In this document: piece after piece, positions 45,203 through 52,350 of the stretch
Layout of the letters: every line of letters begins with the position of its first letter
How positions within the stretch are numbered: position 1 is the stretch's first letter
From: Leucobacter sp. G161
GTDB taxonomy: Bacteria > Actinomycetota > Actinomycetes > Actinomycetales > Microbacteriaceae
Length of the DNA: 64,000 nt
Reading direction: 5' to 3'
Assembly: GCF_001482305.1 (NCBI RefSeq)
Contig: NZ_LOHP01000043.1
Coordinates: 62,001 to 126,000, forward strand
Notes under the pieces: model-generated
What the model was told of the DNA's origin: nothing
Databases searched by the model: none
What the model saw: the letters and a program-made list of their open reading frames with translations, nothing else
Made by a program: the position numbers and the translations under genes

Positions 45203-45882
45203 CCGGGATCCTGTCAGAGCTTGAGCGCGTGTTCGTTGGGCACGGCCCCGAGATCGCGAAGGCAATGGGCGAGACCGGCTACATGGTGCTCGCGTCAATC
45301 TTCTGCGCCGTCGTCATCGGCCTCCCCCTCGGCATCGTGATCACGCTCACCCGCGCTGGCGGAGTCATGGCGAACCGCAAGGTATGGCTCGTTGCCGATC
45401 TCTACGTCACGATCGTGCGGTCCTTTCCATTCCTGCTGTTCGTGGTGTTCATGATCCCCCTCACTCGACTGGTGTTCGGCACGAGCTTCGGCACCGTCGC
45501 TGCCACATTCCCGCTCGCCTTCGTAGCGGTCGCGATCTACGCGCGCCTTACCGAGCAGATCCTGCTCGAACTCCCGAGCGGGCTGCTCCAGGCCGCCGCT
45601 TCGATGGGCGCGACCGTGCCGCAAACGGTCTTCCGGTTCCTACTCGTCGACGGCAGGTCCGGGCTGGTCTACGCGCTCACGTCAGCCACGATCAGCTTCG
45701 TGTCCTACTCGACGGTGCTCGGAGTCGTCGGCGGAGGCGGGGTCGGCGACTTCGCGATGCGCTACGGCTATCAGCAGTACGACTTCACCCTCATGTACCT
45801 CACCATCCTCCTCATCGTCGCCTGCGTCGTGCTGCTGCAGGCAGTCGGCAACCGAATCTCCCGAGCGCTCGACAAACGATAG
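45199..45882 (+). CDS. metI: methionine-type ABC transporter permease
   Basis: 227 residues with five or six membrane segments and the MetI hallmark EQILLELPSGLLQAAASMGA (EAA loop, about 117-136). The later SYSTVLGVVGGGGVGDFAMR and YGYQQYDFTLMYLTILLIV are also MetI-like. It starts with GTG overlapping the ATPase gene stop. A run of 15-bp tandem repeats separates it from metQ. Confidence 0.93.
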   Translation: MTGILSELERVFVGHGPEIAKAMGETGYMVLASIFCAVVIGLPLGIVITLTRAGGVMANRKVWLVADLYVTIVRSFPFLLFVVFMIPLTRLVFGTSFGTVAATFPLAFVAVAIYARLTEQILLELPSGLLQAAASMGATVPQTVFRFLLVDGRSGLVYALTSATISFVSYSTVLGVVGGGGVGDFAMRYGYQQYDFTLMYLTILLIVACVVLLQAVGNRISRALDKR

Positions 45883-45897
45883 CGCCGCAAGCCACCC

Positions 45898-45957
45898 CAG
45901 TTCAGCCGCACCAAGCCCAGCCACACCCAGCTCAGCTACACCCAGCTCAGCCACACC
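45898..45957 (+). repeat. 15-bp tandem repeat between metI and metQ
   Basis: Four units close to cagctcagcyacacc: 45898-45913 (16 nt, diverged), 45914-45927 (14 nt), 45928-45942 and 45943-45957. The last two differ at one base. It fills most of the metI-metQ gap inside an operon. Confidence 0.75.
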
Positions 45958-45979
45958 CACTACAGAAAGCATGTGTCCC

Positions 45980-46798
45980 ATGAAGCGTTCACCCCTCGCC
46001 CTGCTCGCCGGCACCGCCGCGATCCTCCTGCTCGTAGGCTGCTCTTCGACGCCAGCGGAACCCGCAGGCGATACCCCGGACTCTGGGGCGACCCAGGTGC
46101 TCAAAGTCGCCGCAACGACAACCCCGATGCCAGACGTCGTACGCGCGGCCGCCGAGGCAATCGAGGCACCGTACGAGATCGAGCTCGTCGAGGTCGCAGA
46201 CTACGTGCAGCCCAACACCATGCTCGCCGCGGGCGAGCTCGACGCGAACTTTGTGCAGCATCCCCCGTTCATGGAGGATTTCAATGCGGGCAACAATGCC
46301 TCGCTCGTGGCCATCGAGCCCGTCTACCTCACCGTCGTTGGCACCTACTCGAGCAAGCACGACAGCATGGCAGACATCCCCGAGAAGGGGCACATTGTTG
46401 TCCCGCAGGACCTCTCAAACCAGTCACGCGCCCTGCAGATGTACGCAGAGGCCGGCCTCATCACCCTCGACCCGACGGTCGACAAGTGGGAGGTCACGGT
46501 CAAGGACATCACTGCGAACCCGAAGAACCTCGAGTTCACCGAGGTGGACCTCATGCAGCTCAACGCGGCGTATCCCGAGGCCGACGGGGTCTTCCTCCAC
46601 GGCACTTTTGCCCGCCAGCTCGGGCTCGTTCCCGGCGACGACGCAATCGCCGTCGAGCAGGATCCGCAGTTCGCGGTCTCCCTCGTCAGCCGGAACGACA
46701 ACCAGGACTCCCCCGAAGTGAAGGCACTCGCAAAGGCGTTTCACAGCGACGAGGTGCGCGCAGTGCTCGAAGAGTTTGAGGTGCCTGCGGCCTTCTAG
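45980..46798 (+). CDS. metQ: MetQ/NlpA-family substrate-binding lipoprotein
   Basis: 272 residues with lipobox LLVGC (Cys21 counting from ATG 45980). Family landmarks are LKVAATTTPMPDVVRAA, ADYVQPNTMLAAGELDANFVQ, the typical NFxQHPP signature as FVQHPPFMEDFN, and VPQDLSNQSRALQMY. It is expected to bind methionine or an analogue outside the membrane. The second ATG is preferred because GAAAG lies 9-10 nt before it; ATG 45971 is too close. It completes metNIQ. Confidence 0.93.
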   Translation: MKRSPLALLAGTAAILLLVGCSSTPAEPAGDTPDSGATQVLKVAATTTPMPDVVRAAAEAIEAPYEIELVEVADYVQPNTMLAAGELDANFVQHPPFMEDFNAGNNASLVAIEPVYLTVVGTYSSKHDSMADIPEKGHIVVPQDLSNQSRALQMYAEAGLITLDPTVDKWEVTVKDITANPKNLEFTEVDLMQLNAAYPEADGVFLHGTFARQLGLVPGDDAIAVEQDPQFAVSLVSRNDNQDSPEVKALAKAFHSDEVRAVLEEFEVPAAF

Positions 46799-46849
46799 CA
46801 GCGCCACGCGTTTGGGCGCCTGCAGCCTTCTCACAACAACGCACACGGC

Positions 46850-46888
46850 GAGCGCGGCCTCACACGCAGTGCGCTGCACGCCGCGCTC
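46850..46888. terminator. hairpin between metQ and the MerR gene
   Basis: gagcgcggc and gccgcgctc are perfect arms, with an inner gcag-tgcg-ctgc hairpin. It lies between convergent genes; no T-run is present. Confidence 0.45.
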
Positions 46889-46912
46889 TCCGCAGCGCTC
46901 CGCCACGGCGGC

Positions 46913-47422
46913 CTATGGCTCTGGGTGGCCGTCGTAGGCGTGGATCTTGAACTCCGTCGTTTCGAGCGAGAGTCCGAGCTCACGCAACTGCAGGCGGATG
47001 CGATCTCGCTGCGCGTGCATCATCGCGCGCCGATCCGGGATCGTCGCATCGCCCTGTTCGACCAACGTGATGTAGCGACGCAGCTCACGCATCGGCATCC
47101 CCGACACCCGCATTCGGGAGAGAAAGTTCAGCCGGCGCAGCGCATCCGGGGAGTACTCGCGGTATCCGGCGGAGTTCCGCGCCGGCAGCACGAGGCCCTG
47201 TTGTTCGTAGTAGCGCAGCGTGTGCGCAGTGAGCCCGACGATGGCGGCAGCCTCGGCAATACCGACGGGGTTCCTCTCCGCCAGCCCGGGCTCGGGCTCA
47301 GGCCTGGGCTGGGGCTGCGACTCTGTCTCGGACCCGGGCCCTGGTGGTGCGGGTTCATCCGGTTCGCGTGTGCCCGCAAGCGGCTCAGACTCCGCAGGCG
47401 CTTCCACCACCGTCGACGTCAT
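46913..47422 (-). CDS. MerR-family transcriptional regulator
   Basis: 169 residues. A disordered Pro/Glu-rich front (about 1-48, with repeated PQPRPEPEPG-type sequence) precedes a MerR winged helix: VGIAEAAAIVGLTAHTLRYY, then EQQGLVLPARNSAGYREYS and ALRRLNFLSRMRVSGMPMRE. A dimerisation helix and a short C-terminus follow. It lacks the cysteines of metal sensors, so it belongs to the group that senses small molecules or stress. The neighbouring SDR gene upstream on the same strand is its probable partner. ATG 47422 has GAGGGA at better spacing than ATG 47425. Confidence 0.9.
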   Translation of the reverse strand: MTSTVVEAPAESEPLAGTREPDEPAPPGPGSETESQPQPRPEPEPGLAERNPVGIAEAAAIVGLTAHTLRYYEQQGLVLPARNSAGYREYSPDALRRLNFLSRMRVSGMPMRELRRYITLVEQGDATIPDRRAMMHAQRDRIRLQLRELGLSLETTEFKIHAYDGHPEP

Positions 47423-47440
47423 CATTCCCTCTTTCTCGCC

Positions 47441-47510
47441 GCGTGCTTCACTGCGTTTACGTGTGCTTCCGTGCGTTTCCGTGCGCTTCCGAGTGCTTCC
47501 GTGTGCTTAC
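47441..47510. repeat. 10-bp tandem repeat
   Basis: Five clear units aligned at 47461-47510 (gtgtgcttcc, gtgcgtttcc, gtgcgcttcc, gagtgcttcc, gtgtgcttac) follow two diverged ones at 47441-47460. The array ends on the TAA of the SDR pseudogene (47507-47509) and precedes the MerR start. Confidence 0.75.
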
Positions 47511-48388
47511 TCCGCAACAGGGAACGCGCGCGTACTTGCAGGTACTCCTACAAAGTCAGCGGATTCGGCGACGCTCGCCAAACGCTGGACGCGGTCCAGG
47601 CCACTCTTGTACGCGCGGCTGAGGTTGCGCACAGCTTCCGACCCGAGCGGTAACCGCAGGGGCATGTCCGGGGAGCCCAGCTGCTCGCGGATGATTTGTG
47701 CCGCTCGCGCCGGATCCCCCTACTGGAAGCCTTCCGCAGCCACCATGTCCGCCCGAACCGCGTTGAGGACGTTGTCGTATCCGGGCCGCTCCTCTGCCCA
47801 CTGGAGCACGCCCGCGCTATTGAACTCTGTGCGGAACCGACTCGGTTCGACGATGAGCACCCGGATTCCAAATGGGGCAACCTCCCCTGCGAGGGCCTCA
47901 GACCAGCCTTCGAGCGCGAATTTCCCGGCAGAATAGCTTCCCACCCCGGGAAAGGACATGCGCCCACCCTGGCTACTCATCTGCACGATCGCACCCGCCG
48001 CCTGCCCGCGCATGACAGGGAGGACGGCGCGCACTAGCGCAGCAGGACCAAACAAGTGCTGATCAAGCATGGAACGCAGTTGGGCATCGGTAATCTCTTC
48101 AGCACCCCCGACCTGACCGGCGCCGGCATTGTTCACCAGCACGTCGACCCGGCCGTACACGGTCACTGCCTGTTCGACAACTTCGGCAGCGCTGCCAGTG
48201 TCGCTCACGTCATGCTCAACGACCAGCAGATTGTCGCCAAACTGCTCTTTCAGCGGCGCGAAGCGCTGGCTTCGCCGGGCTGTACCCACCACCCGCTCAC
48301 CCGCTTCGAGGGCCGATTGAGCCAAGGCCAACCCAAGGCCGGATGAAGCGCCAGTAATAATCCAGGTCCTTGCCGTGTCGTTGCTCAT
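47507..48388 (-). pseudogene. short-chain dehydrogenase/reductase with in-frame amber stop
   Basis: The first 222 codons encode a normal classical SDR: WIITGASSGLGLALAQ, VNNAGAGQVGG, QMSSQGG (catalytic Ser) and YSAGKFALEGWSEAL (YxxxK). They stop at TAG 47722-47720 after AAEGFQ. The same frame continues without shift as GDPARAAQIIREQLGSPDMP and on to TRAFPVAE, ending at TAA 47509-47507, a normal SDR C-terminus. One base change (CAG to TAG at a glutamine position) explains it. The active-site half is intact, so the 222-residue product could still fold poorly or be partly active. Sequencing error is the alternative. Confidence 0.85.
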
Positions 48389-48458
48389 GCAGCGACTCTA
48401 AATCTTTGAGTGCGCTCGAAGGCAAGCCTGATCGAGCCGTCCCGCTCTCGGGTGGGCT

Positions 48459-48520
48459 GATGTCAGTTGAGGCCGATGTGACTTGAGGCCGACGTCAGTT
48501 GAGGCCGATGTCAGTTGAGG
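48459..48520. repeat. 16-bp tandem repeat
   Basis: gatgtcagttgaggcc (48459-48474), gatgtgacttgaggcc (48475-48490), gacgtcagttgaggcc (48491-48506) and a partial fourth unit to 48520. Copies of gatcgagccg flank the array (around 48430 and 48520). Confidence 0.8.
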
Positions 48521-48534
48521 ATCGAGCCGGGGGG

Positions 48535-49971
48535 CTAGGCGTTGGCCTGAGTCGCCCGTCGTTCGCTCCGGCCGCTCCGGCCACTCCGGTCGCTCCCGCC
48601 GCTCGCGCCGCCTGGCACGGGGACTCGCCGAAACCGCACCCGGCTGGCGGGCTTATCGAAGTAGACGCGTCCCGTTGGGCTTGTCCATTTCATAACACCG
48701 TCTTCCTGCTGCTCGACGTTCCAGTCGGTGTGGTGCTTCAGCATATGGTGGCCGCGGCAGAGATGGGCAAGATTCGCTGTTGAGGTCGGTCCTCCGTGTG
48801 CCGCGTCCACTGTGTGGTCGATATCGCAGCGGTACGCGGCCACCCTGCACCCCATAGCCCGGCAATGCAGGTCACGGCCCGATAGCACCCGGCGTTGCTC
48901 GACAGTTGGCCGATATCGGTTGACTGTGAGAACTTCTCCACCAATACTCACTGTGACGCATTCCCACGCATCGGCATCGCCAGCGAGGCGTTGGGCGGTA
49001 GCTGCATCGATAGGCCCGTACCCGATGAGCTCGGCTGCACCGCCAACTGAATCCTCCGTTCCGTCACCGCCGTGCATGCCGACCATGTCCCCGGGGACCA
49101 CGACCTGAACCTGAGCCTGAATTCGACTTGCAACCTCACGCAGCTTGCCCGGGCGCTCAAGCAAGAGGTCCCGAAACACATCGGCTCGAATCTCGTCTCG
49201 AGAGCGCTGGTCGCGGCCCCGCTCACTCCCGGCGACTTCAGCTAGTTCGAGCGGATCGCCCGCCGAGCTCCCTGCGGTGTCAGGCTCGAGCGCAGCAGTG
49301 GCAGCAGTCGCAGCAATTGCAGCCGTGTCCTTCGCCATCTTCGGGAGGCGGTGGTAAATCGCGTACGCCTCCTCAGCGGGCAGGTACGCAGTGAGGTCTG
49401 CCATGCCGTCATCCGCGTCGATCACGCGAATCGAGCGACACTTCACTGCGCGCTCATGCCGCTCAACCATGGTGGCCCCGTCGTGTGCGGCCGCGAGGCG
49501 ACGAGCGATCGGCCGGAGACGGCTCGGCGTCTCCTCGCGCGCGACCTCAAGCACTTGCGCTTCGAAGGCAGCCAATCGCTCTCGGTCTTCCGCAGTCTGG
49601 CCTGCCGTGAGTGGCGCTCCCTCCCCCGTAATGACCTTGAGGTGCGCGAGCGTTACTTCGCCGTCGCGGAGGGCTTCCAGGGTAGATGCGAAGTGGGTCT
49701 TCGCGGAGTAGGCAGCTTCAAGAAGCACCTCCGCACAGTGCTCGCTCTGGCCAAGGACCATGGCGAGCTCCAGCCTGAGGGAACGATACCCGAGCTCACG
49801 GGCAGCGTTGATCGGGATATGCTCGCCGACGACGGCATCCATCGCCTCCGCGAGGCCGGTAAGCTGCTCTGCGTCCATACGTCTTCGCTGTTTTTCACGG
49901 TGCTCAACGCCTGTGAGCACGTCGTCGATAGTGGCCAGTTGTGCTTGAGTGAAATGTCCAGTGGAAGTCAT
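48535..49971 (-). CDS. DUF222 / HNH endonuclease-domain protein (13E12-repeat type)
   Basis: 478 residues. A helical DUF222 region fills the first ~330 residues (AYSAKTHFASTLEALRDGEV to HLKVITGEGAPLTAGQ). An HNH nuclease motif follows with CDIDHTVDAAHGGPTSTANL and HLCRGHHMLKH (about 390-425), then a basic Gly/Ser/Arg tail. Such genes are abundant and often mobile-looking in actinobacteria. Their biological role is not settled. It lies alone between the 16-bp repeat array and the sucD terminator, in a spot where sucCD-purNH neighbourhoods normally have no such gene. Confidence 0.88.
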   Translation of the reverse strand: MTSTGHFTQAQLATIDDVLTGVEHREKQRRRMDAEQLTGLAEAMDAVVGEHIPINAARELGYRSLRLELAMVLGQSEHCAEVLLEAAYSAKTHFASTLEALRDGEVTLAHLKVITGEGAPLTAGQTAEDRERLAAFEAQVLEVAREETPSRLRPIARRLAAAHDGATMVERHERAVKCRSIRVIDADDGMADLTAYLPAEEAYAIYHRLPKMAKDTAAIAATAATAALEPDTAGSSAGDPLELAEVAGSERGRDQRSRDEIRADVFRDLLLERPGKLREVASRIQAQVQVVVPGDMVGMHGGDGTEDSVGGAAELIGYGPIDAATAQRLAGDADAWECVTVSIGGEVLTVNRYRPTVEQRRVLSGRDLHCRAMGCRVAAYRCDIDHTVDAAHGGPTSTANLAHLCRGHHMLKHHTDWNVEQQEDGVMKWTSPTGRVYFDKPASRVRFRRVPVPGGASGGSDRSGRSGRSERRATQANA

Positions 49972-50039
49972 GTGTGTATTAACTCATGGACTACCGACAT
50001 TCAAGATTCGTGAACGCTCAGCCACTGTTTACACACGCA

Positions 50040-50071
50040 AAGGGGCCGGACACCTAGGTGTCCGGCCCCTT
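50040..50071 (-). terminator. sucCD terminator
   Basis: aaggggccggacacct and its exact reverse complement form a 16-bp palindrome after the sucD stop. On the minus strand it is followed by TTTG. It also faces the start region of the HNH gene. Confidence 0.85.
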
Positions 50072-50094
50072 CAGCTCTGCACAGAGCTCAGCGG

Positions 50095-50997
50095 TTACAG
50101 TGCTGCGAACGCCGCGCGCAGCAGCTCAGCGGTCTCGGTCGGCGTCTTGCCAACCTTGACGCCAGCGGCCTCAAGCGCTTCCTTCTTGGCCTGCGCGGTT
50201 CCCGCCGAGCCAGAGACGATGGCGCCAGCGTGGCCCATGGTCTTGCCCTCGGGCGCCGTGAAGCCGGCAACGTATCCGACAACCGGCTTCGTCACGTTTG
50301 CCTTGATGTACTCAGCCGCACGCTCCTCAGCGTCGCCACCGATCTCACCAATCATGACGATTGCCTTGGTCTCGGGATCGTTCTCGAATGCTTCGAGTGC
50401 GTCGATGTGGGTGGTCCCGATGATGGGGTCGCCACCGATGCCGATTGCGCTCGAGAAGCCGAGATCACGGAGTTCGTACATCATCTGGTAGGTGAGGGTG
50501 CCCGACTTCGACACGAGCCCGATCGGGCCCTTGCCGGTGATCGTTGCCGGGGTAATGCCAGCAAGCGCCTCACCAGGGGTGATGATGCCGGGGCAGTTCG
50601 GCCCGATGATCCGGGTGTTGCCGCCGGTGGCCTTGGCGTGTGCCCACAGCTCGGCCGAATCCTTGACGGGAACGCCCTCGGTGATGATGACCAGGAGCCC
50701 GATGCTCGCATCGATAGCTTCGATCGCTGCATCCTTGGTGAATGCGGGCGGTACGAAGGCAACCGAAACGTCAGCTCCGGTCTCTGCCATTGCCTCAGCG
50801 ACGGACGCGAAGACGGGGAGCTCGACGGTCGCGCCGTTAGCGTCGACGTGCGACACCGTGGTGCCAGCCTTGCGAGCGTTCACGCCACCGACGACCTGGG
50901 TGCCAGCTGCGAGCATCCGAGCGGTGTGCTTCCTGCCCTCGCCACCGGTGATGCCCTGGACGATGACCTTGGAATCCTTGTTCAGGAAGATCGACAT
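50095..50997 (-). CDS. sucD: succinyl-CoA synthetase, alpha subunit
   Basis: 300 residues. Together with SucC it interconverts succinyl-CoA and succinate with nucleotide triphosphate formation in the TCA cycle. The CoA-binding N-terminus has [20 protein letters not shown], and the phosphorylated histidine is His256 in [24 protein letters not shown] is also present. The sucC gene precedes it by 32 bp on the same strand. AAAGGA lies about 11 nt before the ATG. Kgd, encoded elsewhere in this window, feeds the same branch of the cycle. Confidence 0.97.
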   Translation of the reverse strand: MSIFLNKDSKVIVQGITGGEGRKHTARMLAAGTQVVGGVNARKAGTTVSHVDANGATVELPVFASVAEAMAETGADVSVAFVPPAFTKDAAIEAIDASIGLLVIITEGVPVKDSAELWAHAKATGGNTRIIGPNCPGIITPGEALAGITPATITGKGPIGLVSKSGTLTYQMMYELRDLGFSSAIGIGGDPIIGTTHIDALEAFENDPETKAIVMIGEIGGDAEERAAEYIKANVTKPVVGYVAGFTAPEGKTMGHAGAIVSGSAGTAQAKKEALEAAGVKVGKTPTETAELLRAAFAAL

Positions 50998-51029
50998 AGT
51001 TCTATATTTCCTTTGAGTTCCAGGGGCGG

Positions 51030-52196
51030 TTAGCGTGCGTTGGCGAGCTCGGCGGCCTTGTCGGCGCCCTCGTCCATCGTGGCGGCCTGGGTGACGAGCG
51101 GGTGGTTCGCCTCGTTGAGGATGCGACGACCCTCCTCGACGTTGTTGCCATCGAGGCGAACAACGAGCGGCTTGTTCGCCGCGTCGCCGAGCTTCTCGAG
51201 GGCGCCAACGATGCCGTTTGCGACTGCGTCACACGCGGTGATGCCGCCGAAGACGTTCACGAACACGGACTTGACCTGCGGGTCACCGAGGATGACGTCG
51301 AGGCCAGCGGCCATGACCTCAGCCGATGCGCCGCCACCAATGTCCAGGAAGTTCGCGGGCTTCACGTTGCCGTGGTTCTCGCCGGCGTACGCAACGACGT
51401 CGAGCGTCGACATCACGAGGCCTGCACCGTTACCGATGACACCCACCTCGCCGTCGAGCTTCACGTAGTTGAGGTCCTGCTCCTTGGCCTTCGCCTCAAG
51501 CGGATCCTCGGCGGCCTTGTCCTCGAGCTCCGCGTGGCCCGGCTGGCGGAAGTCGGCGTTCTCGTCGAGCGAGACCTTGCCGTCAAGTGCGACGATGTCG
51601 CCCTCACCGGTGAGCACGAGCGGGTTCACCTCGACGAGGGTTGCGTCCTCGCCAACGTAGACCTCATAGAGCTTCTGGAAGACCGGAACGACCTTGCCAA
51701 AGAGCTCTTCGGGGAAACGAGCTGCACGAGCGATTTCCTCAGCCTTTGCCGCGTCGATGCCAGAGATCGGATCGATCTCGATGCGCGCGAGAGCCTCGGG
51801 CTTCTCGACTGCAAGCTCTTCGATGTCCATGCCGCCCTCAACGCTGCAGAGCGAGAGGCAGGAACGGTTCGCACGGTCGAGCAGCACGGAGAAGTAGTAC
51901 TCCTCCTTGATGTCTGCGCCCGCGGCCACCATGACGCGATTCACAACATGGCCCTTGATGTCGAGGCCGAGAATCGACTTCGCTGCTTCGAACGCCTCTT
52001 CGGGGTTCTTGGCGACCTTCACGCCGCCAGCCTTGCCGCGACCTCCGACCTTTACCTGAGCCTTAACGACAACGACGCCGCCAAGCTTCTCAGCTGCTGC
52101 ACGCACCTCCTCGGGTGTGTCAGCGACGATGCCGGGGAGAACCGGCACCCCGTATCGTTCGAAAAGATCGCGTGCCTGGTACTCGTACAGATCCAC
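51030..52196 (-). CDS. sucC: succinyl-CoA synthetase, beta subunit
   Basis: 388 residues with an ATP-grasp domain: [20 protein letters not shown] at the N-terminus, [37 protein letters not shown], and C-terminal [12 protein letters not shown] and [12 protein letters not shown]. The start is GTG at 52196 with AAGGA 7 nt upstream. A TTAGACT -10 box lies about 80 bp upstream (52281-52276, minus strand), giving a normal leader. It heads the sucCD operon. Confidence 0.97.
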   Translation of the reverse strand: MDLYEYQARDLFERYGVPVLPGIVADTPEEVRAAAEKLGGVVVVKAQVKVGGRGKAGGVKVAKNPEEAFEAAKSILGLDIKGHVVNRVMVAAGADIKEEYYFSVLLDRANRSCLSLCSVEGGMDIEELAVEKPEALARIEIDPISGIDAAKAEEIARAARFPEELFGKVVPVFQKLYEVYVGEDATLVEVNPLVLTGEGDIVALDGKVSLDENADFRQPGHAELEDKAAEDPLEAKAKEQDLNYVKLDGEVGVIGNGAGLVMSTLDVVAYAGENHGNVKPANFLDIGGGASAEVMAAGLDVILGDPQVKSVFVNVFGGITACDAVANGIVGALEKLGDAANKPLVVRLDGNNVEEGRRILNEANHPLVTQAATMDEGADKAAELANAR

Positions 52197-52350
52197 GTAC
52201 TGTCCTTCTGCTTGGGATGTTGGGTTACCCGAGGCAAAAATGTCTCGATGTCGAGAGAAATGTCGACCGTTTGTCAGTCTAACACCGCTATGTCACAAGA
52301 ATCCGACTGGGCTACCAGCCGCCTTCGAAGTCCAACAGGTGTGGCTGCAG

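Noticed and set aside
45883-48530. CRISPR array (because several short tandem repeats occur here)
   Set aside because: The repeats are contiguous with no unique spacers, the units are too short and differ between sites, and no cas gene is nearby.
48535-49971. Homing endonuclease or intron-encoded HNH
   Set aside because: The DUF222 plus HNH layout is the free-standing 13E12-type family and no intron or intein boundaries are visible.
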